From: JBILVQ01 sp044370375
GTDB lineage: Bacteria > Bacteroidota > Bacteroidia > UBA4408
Direction: 5' to 3'
DNA length: 22,231 nucleotides
Assembly: GCA_044370375.1 (NCBI GenBank)
Contig: JBILVQ010000023.1
Span: 1 to 22,231, forward strand
This document shows, in pieces, positions 16,056 through 22,155 of the stretch. The translations under genes and the position numbers were made by a program. Positions within the stretch are counted from its first letter, which is position 1. Each line of letters opens with the position of its first letter. Under the pieces are notes generated by a model. It worked only from the letters and a program-made list of their open reading frames with translations. It was not told the origin of the DNA and searched no databases.

Positions 16056-17255
16056 TTAGATTTTGACGATTCTTTTGGTTGACCACATCTTTTCAGAATA
16101 AATTTTCAGCAGGTAAACGCCTTTGGGTAAAGAGCTGAGCGCGATTTGTTCTTTGCCCCGAATGCTTTGGCTGAGTATGTTTTTTCCATTGAGGTCGCAA
16201 ATTTCAACTTGAAGAAGATCTGTTTTCTCGCCAGTATCTATCAGCAAAAAATCTTCGCATGGATTGGGATAAATTTTTAATGTGTTTTCTGCGGAGCTAG
16301 GATTCAAAGCGGTGGGAAAATCTATTTTCCAAGTTTCTTTGAGTCTCACATTGCTCTGGTTGATACCACAGGTATAGTAAAAAGTATTGATACCACAAAA
16401 GCTCATTCCGCCTCTTCTTGGCGCAGCAGGAAGGGCGTTTAGGGCATTCCATTGAAGGGCATCAAGGTCGAAACTCCAGAGATCTTGGTGGGAGTTTTGC
16501 AAACTATCTAATCCGGCAAAAACAAGGAGGTCACCATCCAGCATTTGCATGGATGCGTAGCTTCTGCCGGGAAGCGGAAAGGGGTTGAGGGTGGTCCAGG
16601 ATTGATTGATCGGATCAAATTGGAACAATTCTCTTCGTGGAGTTTGTGATGTATCCTGACCAAAGAGTAGGTAGCCTTTGTTTTGCGTTGCGATGGCTGA
16701 GGCCCGCCATCTGCCGCCAAAGGGAAGAGCACCTTTGAAGGTCCAGGTATCCGAAGAAAAGCAATAGGCCCAAAATTCATCGATGATGATTTGAAGATTT
16801 GATTTGCCACTAAGGATGTAGGCGGTATCGTTGATAACGAAAGCGCAAGCACCCATTCGTCCTTGTGCAGGCATTGGATTTTTACTTATCCAAGTGTTGG
16901 TTGAAGGATTGTATTGCCAGAGATCATTGAGGGTATTATTACCATTGATACCACCAAAGACATAACCCAATTGATTGTTGGAGAAGCCGCATGCATATTG
17001 GCGTTCCATACCTGAGGGCAGGGGAGCGCAATTGGTCCAATTATCATTGTTGAGATTAAAAGAGTAGAAGTCAGCAGTGGCACTAAACCAAGGCGTGAGG
17101 CCGGTGCCACAATAGACCTTGTCGCCAATGCTAAAGCAGGTACCGTCATCACGTTCTGTACCGGGAAAATCGTTGATTGGTAGCCATGATTGGGCAAAGA
17201 GGAGAGAAGAGCAAAGAGAAAATAGGAGGAGAGGGAAGGGTAGTTTTTTTAACAT
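16056..17255 (-). CDS. Secreted Kelch-repeat beta-propeller with T9SS sorting domain
   Basis: The 399-residue protein begins with a Sec signal peptide (MLKKLPFPLLLFSLCSSLLF, cleavage near AQS). About six Kelch-type repeats follow (about 25-315), seen as recurring W..L..P, a Gly/Arg-rich turn, a hydrophobic strand with GG or G, and DLWQYNPSTNTW or an equivalent. The last 75 or so residues are a T9SS type A sorting domain (LKIYPNPCEDFLLI, DLNGKNILSQ, KGVYLLKIYSE), so the protein should be exported to the cell surface by the type IX system. Kelch propellers bind proteins or glycans and some are galactose-oxidase-like; no catalytic residues are recognisable. The gene stands alone and converges with the MFS gene. 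A -7-like TACCTTTA (17264-17271) lies just upstream without a clear -33. Confidence 0.88.
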   Translation of the reverse strand: MLKKLPFPLLLFSLCSSLLFAQSWLPINDFPGTERDDGTCFSIGDKVYCGTGLTPWFSATADFYSFNLNNDNWTNCAPLPSGMERQYACGFSNNQLGYVFGGINGNNTLNDLWQYNPSTNTWISKNPMPAQGRMGACAFVINDTAYILSGKSNLQIIIDEFWAYCFSSDTWTFKGALPFGGRWRASAIATQNKGYLLFGQDTSQTPRRELFQFDPINQSWTTLNPFPLPGRSYASMQMLDGDLLVFAGLDSLQNSHQDLWSFDLDALQWNALNALPAAPRRGGMSFCGINTFYYTCGINQSNVRLKETWKIDFPTALNPSSAENTLKIYPNPCEDFLLIDTGEKTDLLQVEICDLNGKNILSQSIRGKEQIALSSLPKGVYLLKIYSEKMWSTKRIVKI

Positions 17256-17559
17256 GGCAAGATTAAAGGTAACGCTTTAAATGTCTACATATTGGGAAGA
17301 AAGAGATGTTTTGTAGCGGTATCATGGAGAAACTGAAAACATTTTAGGAGAATTGTATTGGCCATAGGAATAGAAACCTTACCTCCAACCTGTTCAATCG
17401 CAAGTTAAAATTTTACAGGAACTCAAAAGGAATGCCTAGTTATTACCCAAGCGTATCCCTTTTAAAGCAAAGGATCCAGTCAACCCGGTTGGAGCAAAAG
17501 TTCCTCGCTTTTCCCGACATGGGGTGGGAGAGGCTTTTTAGGCTGTCTGGATAAATTTT
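17256..17559. other. Gene-free spacer at the edge of the accessory block
   Basis: These 304 bases contain no plausible ORF. I see only a short palindrome CAACCCGGTTG (17481-17491) and, close to the DUF5946 stop, a G-rich motif shared with the DUF3050 3' flank. This is where backbone genes give way to AT-rich accessory genes. Confidence 0.5.
17516..17539. repeat. 3'-flank motif, copy 1 (downstream of DUF5946)
   Basis: GACATGGGGTGGGAGAGG followed by CTTTTT matches 19670-19694 at about 19 of 25 aligned positions with one gap. Both copies lie within about 50 bases after the stop codon of a minus-strand accessory gene. Confidence 0.4.
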
Positions 17560-18129
17560 TTAGCTCTTGGTTGTTTTTCTTCCTTGGGTTTTTTCAAGAT
17601 AATTATTGTTTAAAAAACCGTCTGCAATTTGAGCAACGAATGAATGGCTAGAACTCCAGGAATGATATACCTCATTCGCCCATTTTTTTATCAGTTCAAC
17701 ACATTCGTTTGCCGTTGTGGCCTTAATCAAGTCTTTTGCAGTTGTTTTTCCTCTTTCTAATGGTTTCGGAATAATAAGAAACTCATTTGGCTTGTTTAGT
17801 TTATAATTATTCAAATAGTCGCTTAGCAATGGAGATTTCTTGTAATCCCAATGTTGTTTTTTTTCAAGAATTAAGTTCAGTCTGGTTAAATGAAAATGGT
17901 TGCTCCATCGGCCATGAATTTCCGGGTGTTGTAAGGCGTGCGCATCTACACTTAAAAATCTTGATATATGATGTTCCGAATTATTAAAGTCCAAAAGCTG
18001 AAGTCCATTGTTATAATGGTCCATACAGTCATAGATGCCCTTTTGATAGTCTGCACCACAAAACTGACACCTTCCTTTGTCGAGAAGAGTTACACCATTT
18101 TTATTTGCTTGGTCTATAAAGTCTTGCAT
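17560..18129 (-). CDS. DUF5946-type protein with conserved Cys/His residues
   Basis: The 189-residue soluble protein matches my recollection of DUF5946: an N-terminal CxxCGA (Cys21, Cys24), then a cysteine and histidines (Cys35, His38), the signature VDAHALQHPE (Asp62, His64, His68), a HxHLTRLNLILE helix (about 78-90) and a C-terminal W..EVYHSWSSSHSFV segment. The concentration of Cys and His suggests metal binding, but the family has no known function. There is no signal peptide or membrane segment. The start at ATG 18129 puts CxxCGA at the usual distance from the N-terminus. The gene has a consensus promoter of its own at 18230-18260 with a leader of about 95 bases. Its isolation between long spacers fits an independently acquired gene. 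Confidence 0.8.
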   Translation of the reverse strand: MQDFIDQANKNGVTLLDKGRCQFCGADYQKGIYDCMDHYNNGLQLLDFNNSEHHISRFLSVDAHALQHPEIHGRWSNHFHLTRLNLILEKKQHWDYKKSPLLSDYLNNYKLNKPNEFLIIPKPLERGKTTAKDLIKATTANECVELIKKWANEVYHSWSSSHSFVAQIADGFLNNNYLEKTQGRKTTKS

Positions 18130-18229
18130 TAAATATAAGTCCTTAATGGTGATTTATTTTGTCGTCTTATTTTCCTCTAAAGGCATACTGTGAAATAACC
18201 TTCCACATTAATTTGTTGATCTTTTCAAA

Positions 18230-18260
18230 CAAAAATAGCACAAAACAAGCATCTTTCAAA
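18230..18260 (-). promoter_or_regulatory. Promoter of the DUF5946 gene
   Basis: On the minus strand TTTG (18260-18257), a 19-base spacer and TATTTTTG (18237-18230) match the Bacteroidota consensus exactly. The expected transcript starts about 95 bases before the ATG. Confidence 0.75.
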
Positions 18261-18379
18261 TTAAATTTGTAAAAAAAACTTTCTACGGAATTTATAAAAC
18301 CTGAAAGATTAATGATATTAGTCAAGAGCCTTATGATACGAGCGTTTTATTATGGTTCTGCGAGACCGTAGGGGAGAAC

Positions 18380-18422
18380 AAAAAATCTTGAACGCTATAA
18401 AATCAAAGGACAAGGTTCAAGA
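18380..18422 (-). terminator. Terminator of fic with nested outer stem
   Basis: On the minus strand TCTTGAAC (18422-18415) pairs with GTTCAAGA (18393-18386), followed by six Ts. A second stem encloses it (18368-18375 with 18425-18432, eight pairs including one wobble). It lies about 30 bases after the fic stop. Confidence 0.75.
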
Positions 18423-18454
18423 AGTCCCCTGCCTTACTTGATTAGCAAAAGTAT

Positions 18455-19408
18455 TTATTTAACGATGTACCTTGTTTTGTTCAACTTTCCAGAACTTTTA
18501 AATAGTTTTAACTCAATTCCTTTTTTAAGATCTCGACTTGCTGTAGCCGAAGCTATATCTTTAAATACATTCATGTAATCTTTTCGACTGAATTCTTTAT
18601 GCCCTTGATGTAAGAAGTATTCCAATCTGTCAGTGTCCTTTAGAATTCTATTATTGTAATTAAGCAACTGGGATAGTGATTTTTCAATTACTCCTAACAT
18701 ATATTCAATGAAAGGCGTTGATTTTCCTGACTTATCGCTCATTGAAAGCGATTTATAATATTCGGCCTGCGTTGCACTTATCAATGTTTCAAGCGGTAAG
18801 AATTCAAATATTTGATAATCATTTATAAGAATCACAGTCTGCCATAATCTGCCCATTCTGCCATTGCCATCAAGGAATGGATGTATAAATTCCATTTCAT
18901 AATGAAAGACACAACTTTTTATTAATGTCAGTTCCTGGTCATCTTTTAGATACTCAAACAAGGCTTCCATTAAATAAGGTACATTCTTAAATGGAGGAGC
19001 AACATGTTTGATATCTTTACCTTTTACAATACCTACATTTTGATTTCTGTATTTACCTGCATTTTTGATCAAGCCCTTCATGAATGAAGCATGAGCTTTT
19101 AAAAAATCTTTCTCCGAGAACCGTTTATATTTAATGAGTTCATGGTACACTTTGTTTGCATTTTGAACTTCTAAAACATCTTTCGCAGGTCCAATTACCC
19201 TCTTGTTATCAATCAGTGCGGTAATTTGATCTTCAGTTAGTGTATTCCCTTCGATTTGTAAAGTAGATTGTATTGTTTTTATTCTATTTTTTTTGCGCAG
19301 TTGAGGCGATTGTTTGCTAAGGTAATTAGCGTTTCCTTCCCCAATTTTCTCAGAGATAGAACTTATAAGCTTTAGAATCTTAGGAGTTATGTCATAAGGT
19401 GGCATCAT
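18455..19408 (-). CDS. Class II Fic-domain AMP-transferase with C-terminal winged helix
   Basis: Fic proteins transfer AMP (or sometimes another nucleotide part) to target hydroxyls. The 317-residue protein has an N-terminal Fic_N region with the inhibitory motif TLQIEGN (about 49-55), which fits (S/T)xxxE(G/N). The inhibitory helix is thus N-terminal to the active site in the same chain (class II), with Glu53 expected to block ATP. The catalytic loop HPFLDGNGRMGR (about 176-187) is fully canonical, so activity is likely. The last 60 or so residues (EYFLHQGHKEFSRKDYMNVF onward, with SATASRDLKKGIELKLF) form a winged helix, as in other Bacteroidota Fic proteins. I start at ATG 19408: homologues begin near MxPPYxITPKILKL, and the promoter and operators reach past the outer ATG at 19420. 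It is autoinhibited, so no separate antitoxin is needed. Confidence 0.92.
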   Translation of the reverse strand: MMPPYDITPKILKLISSISEKIGEGNANYLSKQSPQLRKKNRIKTIQSTLQIEGNTLTEDQITALIDNKRVIGPAKDVLEVQNANKVYHELIKYKRFSEKDFLKAHASFMKGLIKNAGKYRNQNVGIVKGKDIKHVAPPFKNVPYLMEALFEYLKDDQELTLIKSCVFHYEMEFIHPFLDGNGRMGRLWQTVILINDYQIFEFLPLETLISATQAEYYKSLSMSDKSGKSTPFIEYMLGVIEKSLSQLLNYNNRILKDTDRLEYFLHQGHKEFSRKDYMNVFKDIASATASRDLKKGIELKLFKSSGKLNKTRYIVK

Positions 19409-19432
19409 TGATAATATCATTTGATACTATCA
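19409..19432 (-). promoter_or_regulatory. Two tandem operator-like palindromes over the fic start site
   Basis: TGATAATATCA (19409-19419) and TGATACTATCA (19422-19432, extended to 13 bases as TTGATACTATCAA) are two perfect copies of TGATANTATCA, with centres 13 bases apart. They cover the predicted transcription start and the end of the -7 box and stop just before the preferred fic ATG. The layout is that of a repressor-binding site. Confidence 0.6.
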
Positions 19433-19462
19433 AAGGTATGTGACTTTACTTGTATCTCCAAA
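19431..19462 (-). promoter_or_regulatory. Promoter of fic
   Basis: On the minus strand TTTG (19462-19459), a 20-base spacer and a perfect TACCTTTG -7 box (19438-19431). The -33 box is formed by the end of the T-run of the upstream terminator. The leader to ATG 19408 would be about 15-20 bases. Confidence 0.75.
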
Positions 19463-19509
19463 AAAAAATATGGTTGATAACCGCAGACCGTGATGTAAAC
19501 AACCATATT
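19459..19509 (-). terminator. Terminator downstream of DUF3050, directly before the fic promoter
   Basis: AATATGGTTG (19509-19500 on minus) pairs perfectly over 10 bases with CAACCATATT (19476-19467), followed by a run of Ts on the minus strand. It shields fic from read-through. Confidence 0.8.
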
Positions 19510-19534
19510 CCTTTGTTAATCATATTGTTGGTAG

Positions 19535-19606
19535 CCCTCGTCCTGATGAAGCCAAGATCAAAATGCAGCCATAACAAAAATGCAAGCCCTACCTAATTCC
19601 CGAGGG
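19535..19606. repeat. Long-range inverted repeat in the DUF3050-fic spacer
   Basis: CCCTCG (19535-19540) and CGAGGG (19601-19606) are complementary across about 60 bases; the interior holds a near-direct repeat AAATGCA(A)GCC. No ORF is present. This may be chance or a remnant of a mobile element. Confidence 0.25.
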
Positions 19607-19669
19607 TTTCCGTTTTGAAGCCTAGGTTTTAGGCAACACCAAATAGAACATAAAAGCCTTGCTCATGCA

Positions 19670-19694
19670 GACAAGGGTCGGGGAGGGTCTTTTT
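19670..19694. repeat. 3'-flank motif, copy 2 (downstream of DUF3050)
   Basis: GACAAGGGTCGGGGAGGG followed by TCTTTTT is the second copy of the motif at 17516-17539, here starting 4 bases after the DUF3050 stop. Confidence 0.4.
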
Positions 19695-19697
19695 CGT

Positions 19698-20498
19698 CTA
19701 CTCGGCTAAACGTTTAGCTGCAGTTGTTTTTTCTGTCAACTGTTTGTACACACCATTCCACAATTCAATTCTTCGTTTTAATGAATTCATTACTGCTTCT
19801 TCCGCTTCCTTCCAATACTGTTCGTTGTCTTTACAAAGATTGGTTGTCATTTGAATAGCAAGATGGCTATGGTGGTCTCCATCCACTTCAATGTGTCTTT
19901 CGATATAGTATTTAAAAAAAGAAATGTCGTCAGGAAATTTCTTATGCATTTCATTTATTATTGAGATGAACATTCCTGGAATTAGGTCTTCACGTCCAAA
20001 AGTAAAAATTGCTGATTGCAAATAGTCTTTTCCACTTTCAATGACTTTGAAAGTAAAGTCAACAAAATCTTTTGCTTCCTTGGGAGTTTCTGAAGCTAAA
20101 TAAGCGGAGTCAAAGTTGCCGGTATTTTTTAATACTTCTGTAAAAACTTCAATTTTAGAAGTGTCTGCACCGCATTGTTTCATTGCATCTAAATACAATT
20201 CAAAATGACTTTTTCTTATGCCATTTAGGTCTATGTCCGACTCTTCTCCAACAACAATTTCATTAATAAGAAATCTTGTGTCTGCTGTTCCTTTAGGAAA
20301 CCAAGGTACTGATGTACAAGTCAAGTTGCTTTGTAGCGTTTTTAACAAAGACATAAAGTCCCAAACAGCGTATACGTGAAATTGCATAAATACTTTTAAG
20401 TCGTCTATGTCTTTAATAGCTGAATAAACTTTATGATTAATAATCTCTTCCCTTAAGGGTTCAATTGTTTTCTTAATTTTTTCAATTGGAGTTGTCAT
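19698..20498 (-). CDS. DUF3050 protein, predicted heme-oxygenase-like helical fold
   Basis: The 266-residue soluble, mostly helical protein matches DUF3050 clearly: HxVYxxI near residue 22, FMQFHVYAVWDFMSLLK (about 37-53), NLTCTSVPWFP (58-68), INEIVVGEESD (78-88), SHFELYLDAM (97-106), FTFGREDLIPGMF (165-177) and ERHIEVDGDHH (200-210). The family is uncharacterised. As I recall it groups with heme-oxygenase-like folds, some of which are non-heme diiron oxidases. Conserved acidic and His residues (His41, Glu85/Glu86, His98, Glu200, His202, Asp206, His209/210) could supply such a site, but this is inference. The start is ATG 20498. It has its own promoter about 110 bases upstream and a terminator at 19459-19509, so it is a single-gene unit. 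Confidence 0.9.
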   Translation of the reverse strand: MTTPIEKIKKTIEPLREEIINHKVYSAIKDIDDLKVFMQFHVYAVWDFMSLLKTLQSNLTCTSVPWFPKGTADTRFLINEIVVGEESDIDLNGIRKSHFELYLDAMKQCGADTSKIEVFTEVLKNTGNFDSAYLASETPKEAKDFVDFTFKVIESGKDYLQSAIFTFGREDLIPGMFISIINEMHKKFPDDISFFKYYIERHIEVDGDHHSHLAIQMTTNLCKDNEQYWKEAEEAVMNSLKRRIELWNGVYKQLTEKTTAAKRLAE

Positions 20499-20813
20499 TA
20501 TTTTCTTGTTTTTGTATCTAGATTAACATTTTAAGTGAAAGAATGTTTGAATTTCTTTGCTTTTATTGAGGCATATCTAGAATTTAGGCTAACCTGCTTT
20601 TTTCTACAACAAAAATATATTTTTATTGCGATTTTCTTTCAAAGGTAAAAATCTATTTTTAATCTGTTTAAAAAATTCAGGCTAGTACCTTGTAAGTATA
20701 ATATTGACAAGAAAAATTCGGTAGGGATGGGTTTATTCCTAAGTGATTATGTTTAAAATTTTAAAGCCTAATTCTGTCAAGATTTGTCGGATCGAAAGAA
20801 TATTGTGGATTGT
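20499..20813. other. Spacer between truncated rhuM and DUF3050
   Basis: These 315 AT-rich bases contain the DUF3050 promoter. In none of the minus-strand frames do I find the missing C-terminal part of RhuM. A weak inverted repeat CTTGT/ACAAG (about 20690-20712) lacks a T-run, so no clear terminator for the dpn unit is visible. Confidence 0.55.
20610..20643 (-). promoter_or_regulatory. Promoter of the DUF3050 gene
   Basis: On the minus strand TTTG (20643-20640), a 22-base spacer and TATTTTTG (20617-20610) fit the Bacteroidota pattern, with spacing at the long end of the usual range. The leader would be about 105 bases. Confidence 0.6.
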
Positions 20814-21215
20814 TCAGCTAATCCAAATGTTTTCATCATTTAAAACAAATCCTTTGATGAAAAATCCTTTTAACCTTTTGGTTGCCCAAATACGAAATTG
20901 AGTTCCTCTGTGAGATTTGATTCTGTAGCCAACTGATATAATTACATCAAGATTGTAATATGAAAACTCATAGTCTTTGTCATCACCGGCAGTTGTTCGG
21001 AATTTCCGAACAACTTGATTTTCTTCTAACTCTCCTTCCTTAAAAATATTACTAATATGCTCACTTATTGATGATTTTGACCTTTCAAACAATTCCTGCA
21101 TTGCCTTTTGTGTGAGCCAAACTGTTTCATCATTAACAAAAACATCCACCCTTACTTCACCATCTTGAGAAGTGTATAAAATAAAATCGGAATTATTTGG
21201 ACTTATGTTTGACAT
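20814..21215 (-). pseudogene. Truncated RhuM-family protein (N-terminal part only)
   Basis: The 133-residue product matches the N-terminal part of RhuM-family proteins, with ILYTSQDGEVRVDVFV, ETVWLTQKAMQELF, the helix SKSSISEHISNIFKEGEL, the conserved YYNLDVIISVGYRIKSHRGT and FRIWATKRLKGFFIKGFVLN. RhuM proteins are usually around 330 residues; here the match ends at LNDEN, followed by four unrelated residues and a stop. The rest is not found downstream in any minus-strand frame, so a deletion or recombination has probably removed it. RhuM has no defined activity; the name comes from a Salmonella pathogenicity-island gene. It starts 6 bases after the dpnD stop and is surely cotranscribed with it. 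The short form could still be functional as a DNA-binding fragment, so calling it a pseudogene is provisional. Confidence 0.75.
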
Positions 21216-21221
21216 CTTTTA

Positions 21222-21389
21222 CTATTCTGATTTTAAAAACTCTGTTTCAACATAATCATCAGAATCTAGCACAATTTCTTCTTTCTTGTATAAATCTTGA
21301 ATCTTTGAAAATGCTTCATCCATAGAATTGGCTTCAATTTCAATAATTCTTGAAAGTGTTTCTTTTACTTCAATTTTAAATGTTTTCAT
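21222..21389 (-). CDS. dpnD: DpnD/PcfM-like small protein
   Basis: The 55-residue protein (MKTFKIEVKETLSRIIEIEA, then NSMDEAFSKIQDLYKKEEIV and a short acidic end) fits the DpnD/PcfM family, with a strand-strand-helix pattern and the typical EAxSMDEAxxKI-like core. In the pneumococcal DpnI locus, dpnD is the second gene after the endonuclease gene and its function is unknown. Here too it is second: its ATG lies inside the last codons of dpnC, overlapping by 14 bases, which suggests translational coupling. I prefer ATG 21389 over a GTG 24 bases upstream, since the family starts at the Lys-Thr/Tyr-Phe-x-Ile strand. Confidence 0.85.
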   Translation of the reverse strand: MKTFKIEVKETLSRIIEIEANSMDEAFSKIQDLYKKEEIVLDSDDYVETEFLKSE

Positions 21390-22155
21390 ATTTGATTTTT
21401 TTATAATTACCACGACTTACAAATTCAATTATTCCTTTATCCCGCAATACTTGAAGTTGCTGTCTTATTTTGTCTTTGATGAAATTATTGCTAGGGTGTT
21501 TCAATTTGAGTTTATCTTCAAATTTATAGATATCTTCTAACGAAAAAGTTTCTTTGTTAATTAAATCAACACAAGACATTAAATCTAAAATCCAACCTTT
21601 GGATTCGGTTGATTTTCCTCTTAAAAACAATGTTTTATTAAACGAAATTTCTACAATTTTTCTGTCAACCCATTTAGAGTTTTTTACTAAAAAAACTTTC
21701 CCTGCCTCCGCAACATTCGAAATGTCAATATTACAGCCAATCCAGCCCGCACGTTTTGCAGTGGTTGATAGTGGTTTTCTTTTGATAATAATTTCTGTTG
21801 TAAAAAACTGCTTTGGAATAATAAGGAAATTCTCAACTAGCCATTTATTAGAATATGTTAAAAAGAAAAAATTAGGATTTTGATTTGAATTTATTCTTTC
21901 AATCATTGTTGAATAGGCTCCGTCATTTATTGTAGTAGAAAATTTTCCGTTTTTGCTTTTTAACTCAAATTCTTCAGAACAATTTTTACAGTAAAAATCC
22001 GCAACTGGTCTGTTGTTCTCAAATTCATTCAATGTAACTAGGCCGCAACAAGGGCAAAATGAATTTTCCTTAACCCAATTCTCAGTTAAAACTCTTGCGA
22101 TTTGCGAATTACTAGAATAACCTTCTGCAAGTTTTGTATTAAATCGCAAGTTCAT
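21376..22155 (-). CDS. dpnC: DpnI-type restriction endonuclease (cuts adenine-methylated GATC)
   Basis: This is a close homologue of pneumococcal DpnI (254 residues), here 259, recognisable along the whole length: SNSQIARVLTENWV, FENNRPVADFYC, CSEEFELKSKNG, STINDGAYSTMIERI, NPNFFFLTY, RRAGWIGCNID-like RAGWIGCNID, and KIRQQLQVLRDKGIIEF. DpnI cleaves GATC only when the adenine is methylated. The PD-(D/E)xK active site is intact (Asp53, Glu64, Lys66), the zinc site Cys34/Cys37/Cys56/Cys59 is complete, and the C-terminal winged helix (about 185-255), which reads the methyl groups in DpnI, is present. It would attack Dam-methylated phage or plasmid DNA and needs no partner methylase, but it requires the host to leave GATC unmethylated. 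It is first of dpnC-dpnD-rhuM; the promoter is not visible and may lie beyond the window edge. Confidence 0.95.
   Translation of the reverse strand: MNLRFNTKLAEGYSSNSQIARVLTENWVKENSFCPCCGLVTLNEFENNRPVADFYCKNCSEEFELKSKNGKFSTTINDGAYSTMIERINSNQNPNFFFLTYSNKWLVENFLIIPKQFFTTEIIIKRKPLSTTAKRAGWIGCNIDISNVAEAGKVFLVKNSKWVDRKIVEISFNKTLFLRGKSTESKGWILDLMSCVDLINKETFSLEDIYKFEDKLKLKHPSNNFIKDKIRQQLQVLRDKGIIEFVSRGNYKKIKYENI

Larger units (their letters stand above)
18130..18454. other. Spacer between fic and DUF5946
   Basis: These 325 bases hold the fic terminator (18380-18422) and the DUF5946 promoter (18230-18260). The remaining AT-rich sequence has no convincing ORF or RNA gene. Confidence 0.6.

Noticed and set aside
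18368..18432. Structured non-coding RNA downstream of fic
   Set aside because: The two nested stems with a T6 run on the minus strand are sufficiently explained as the fic terminator.
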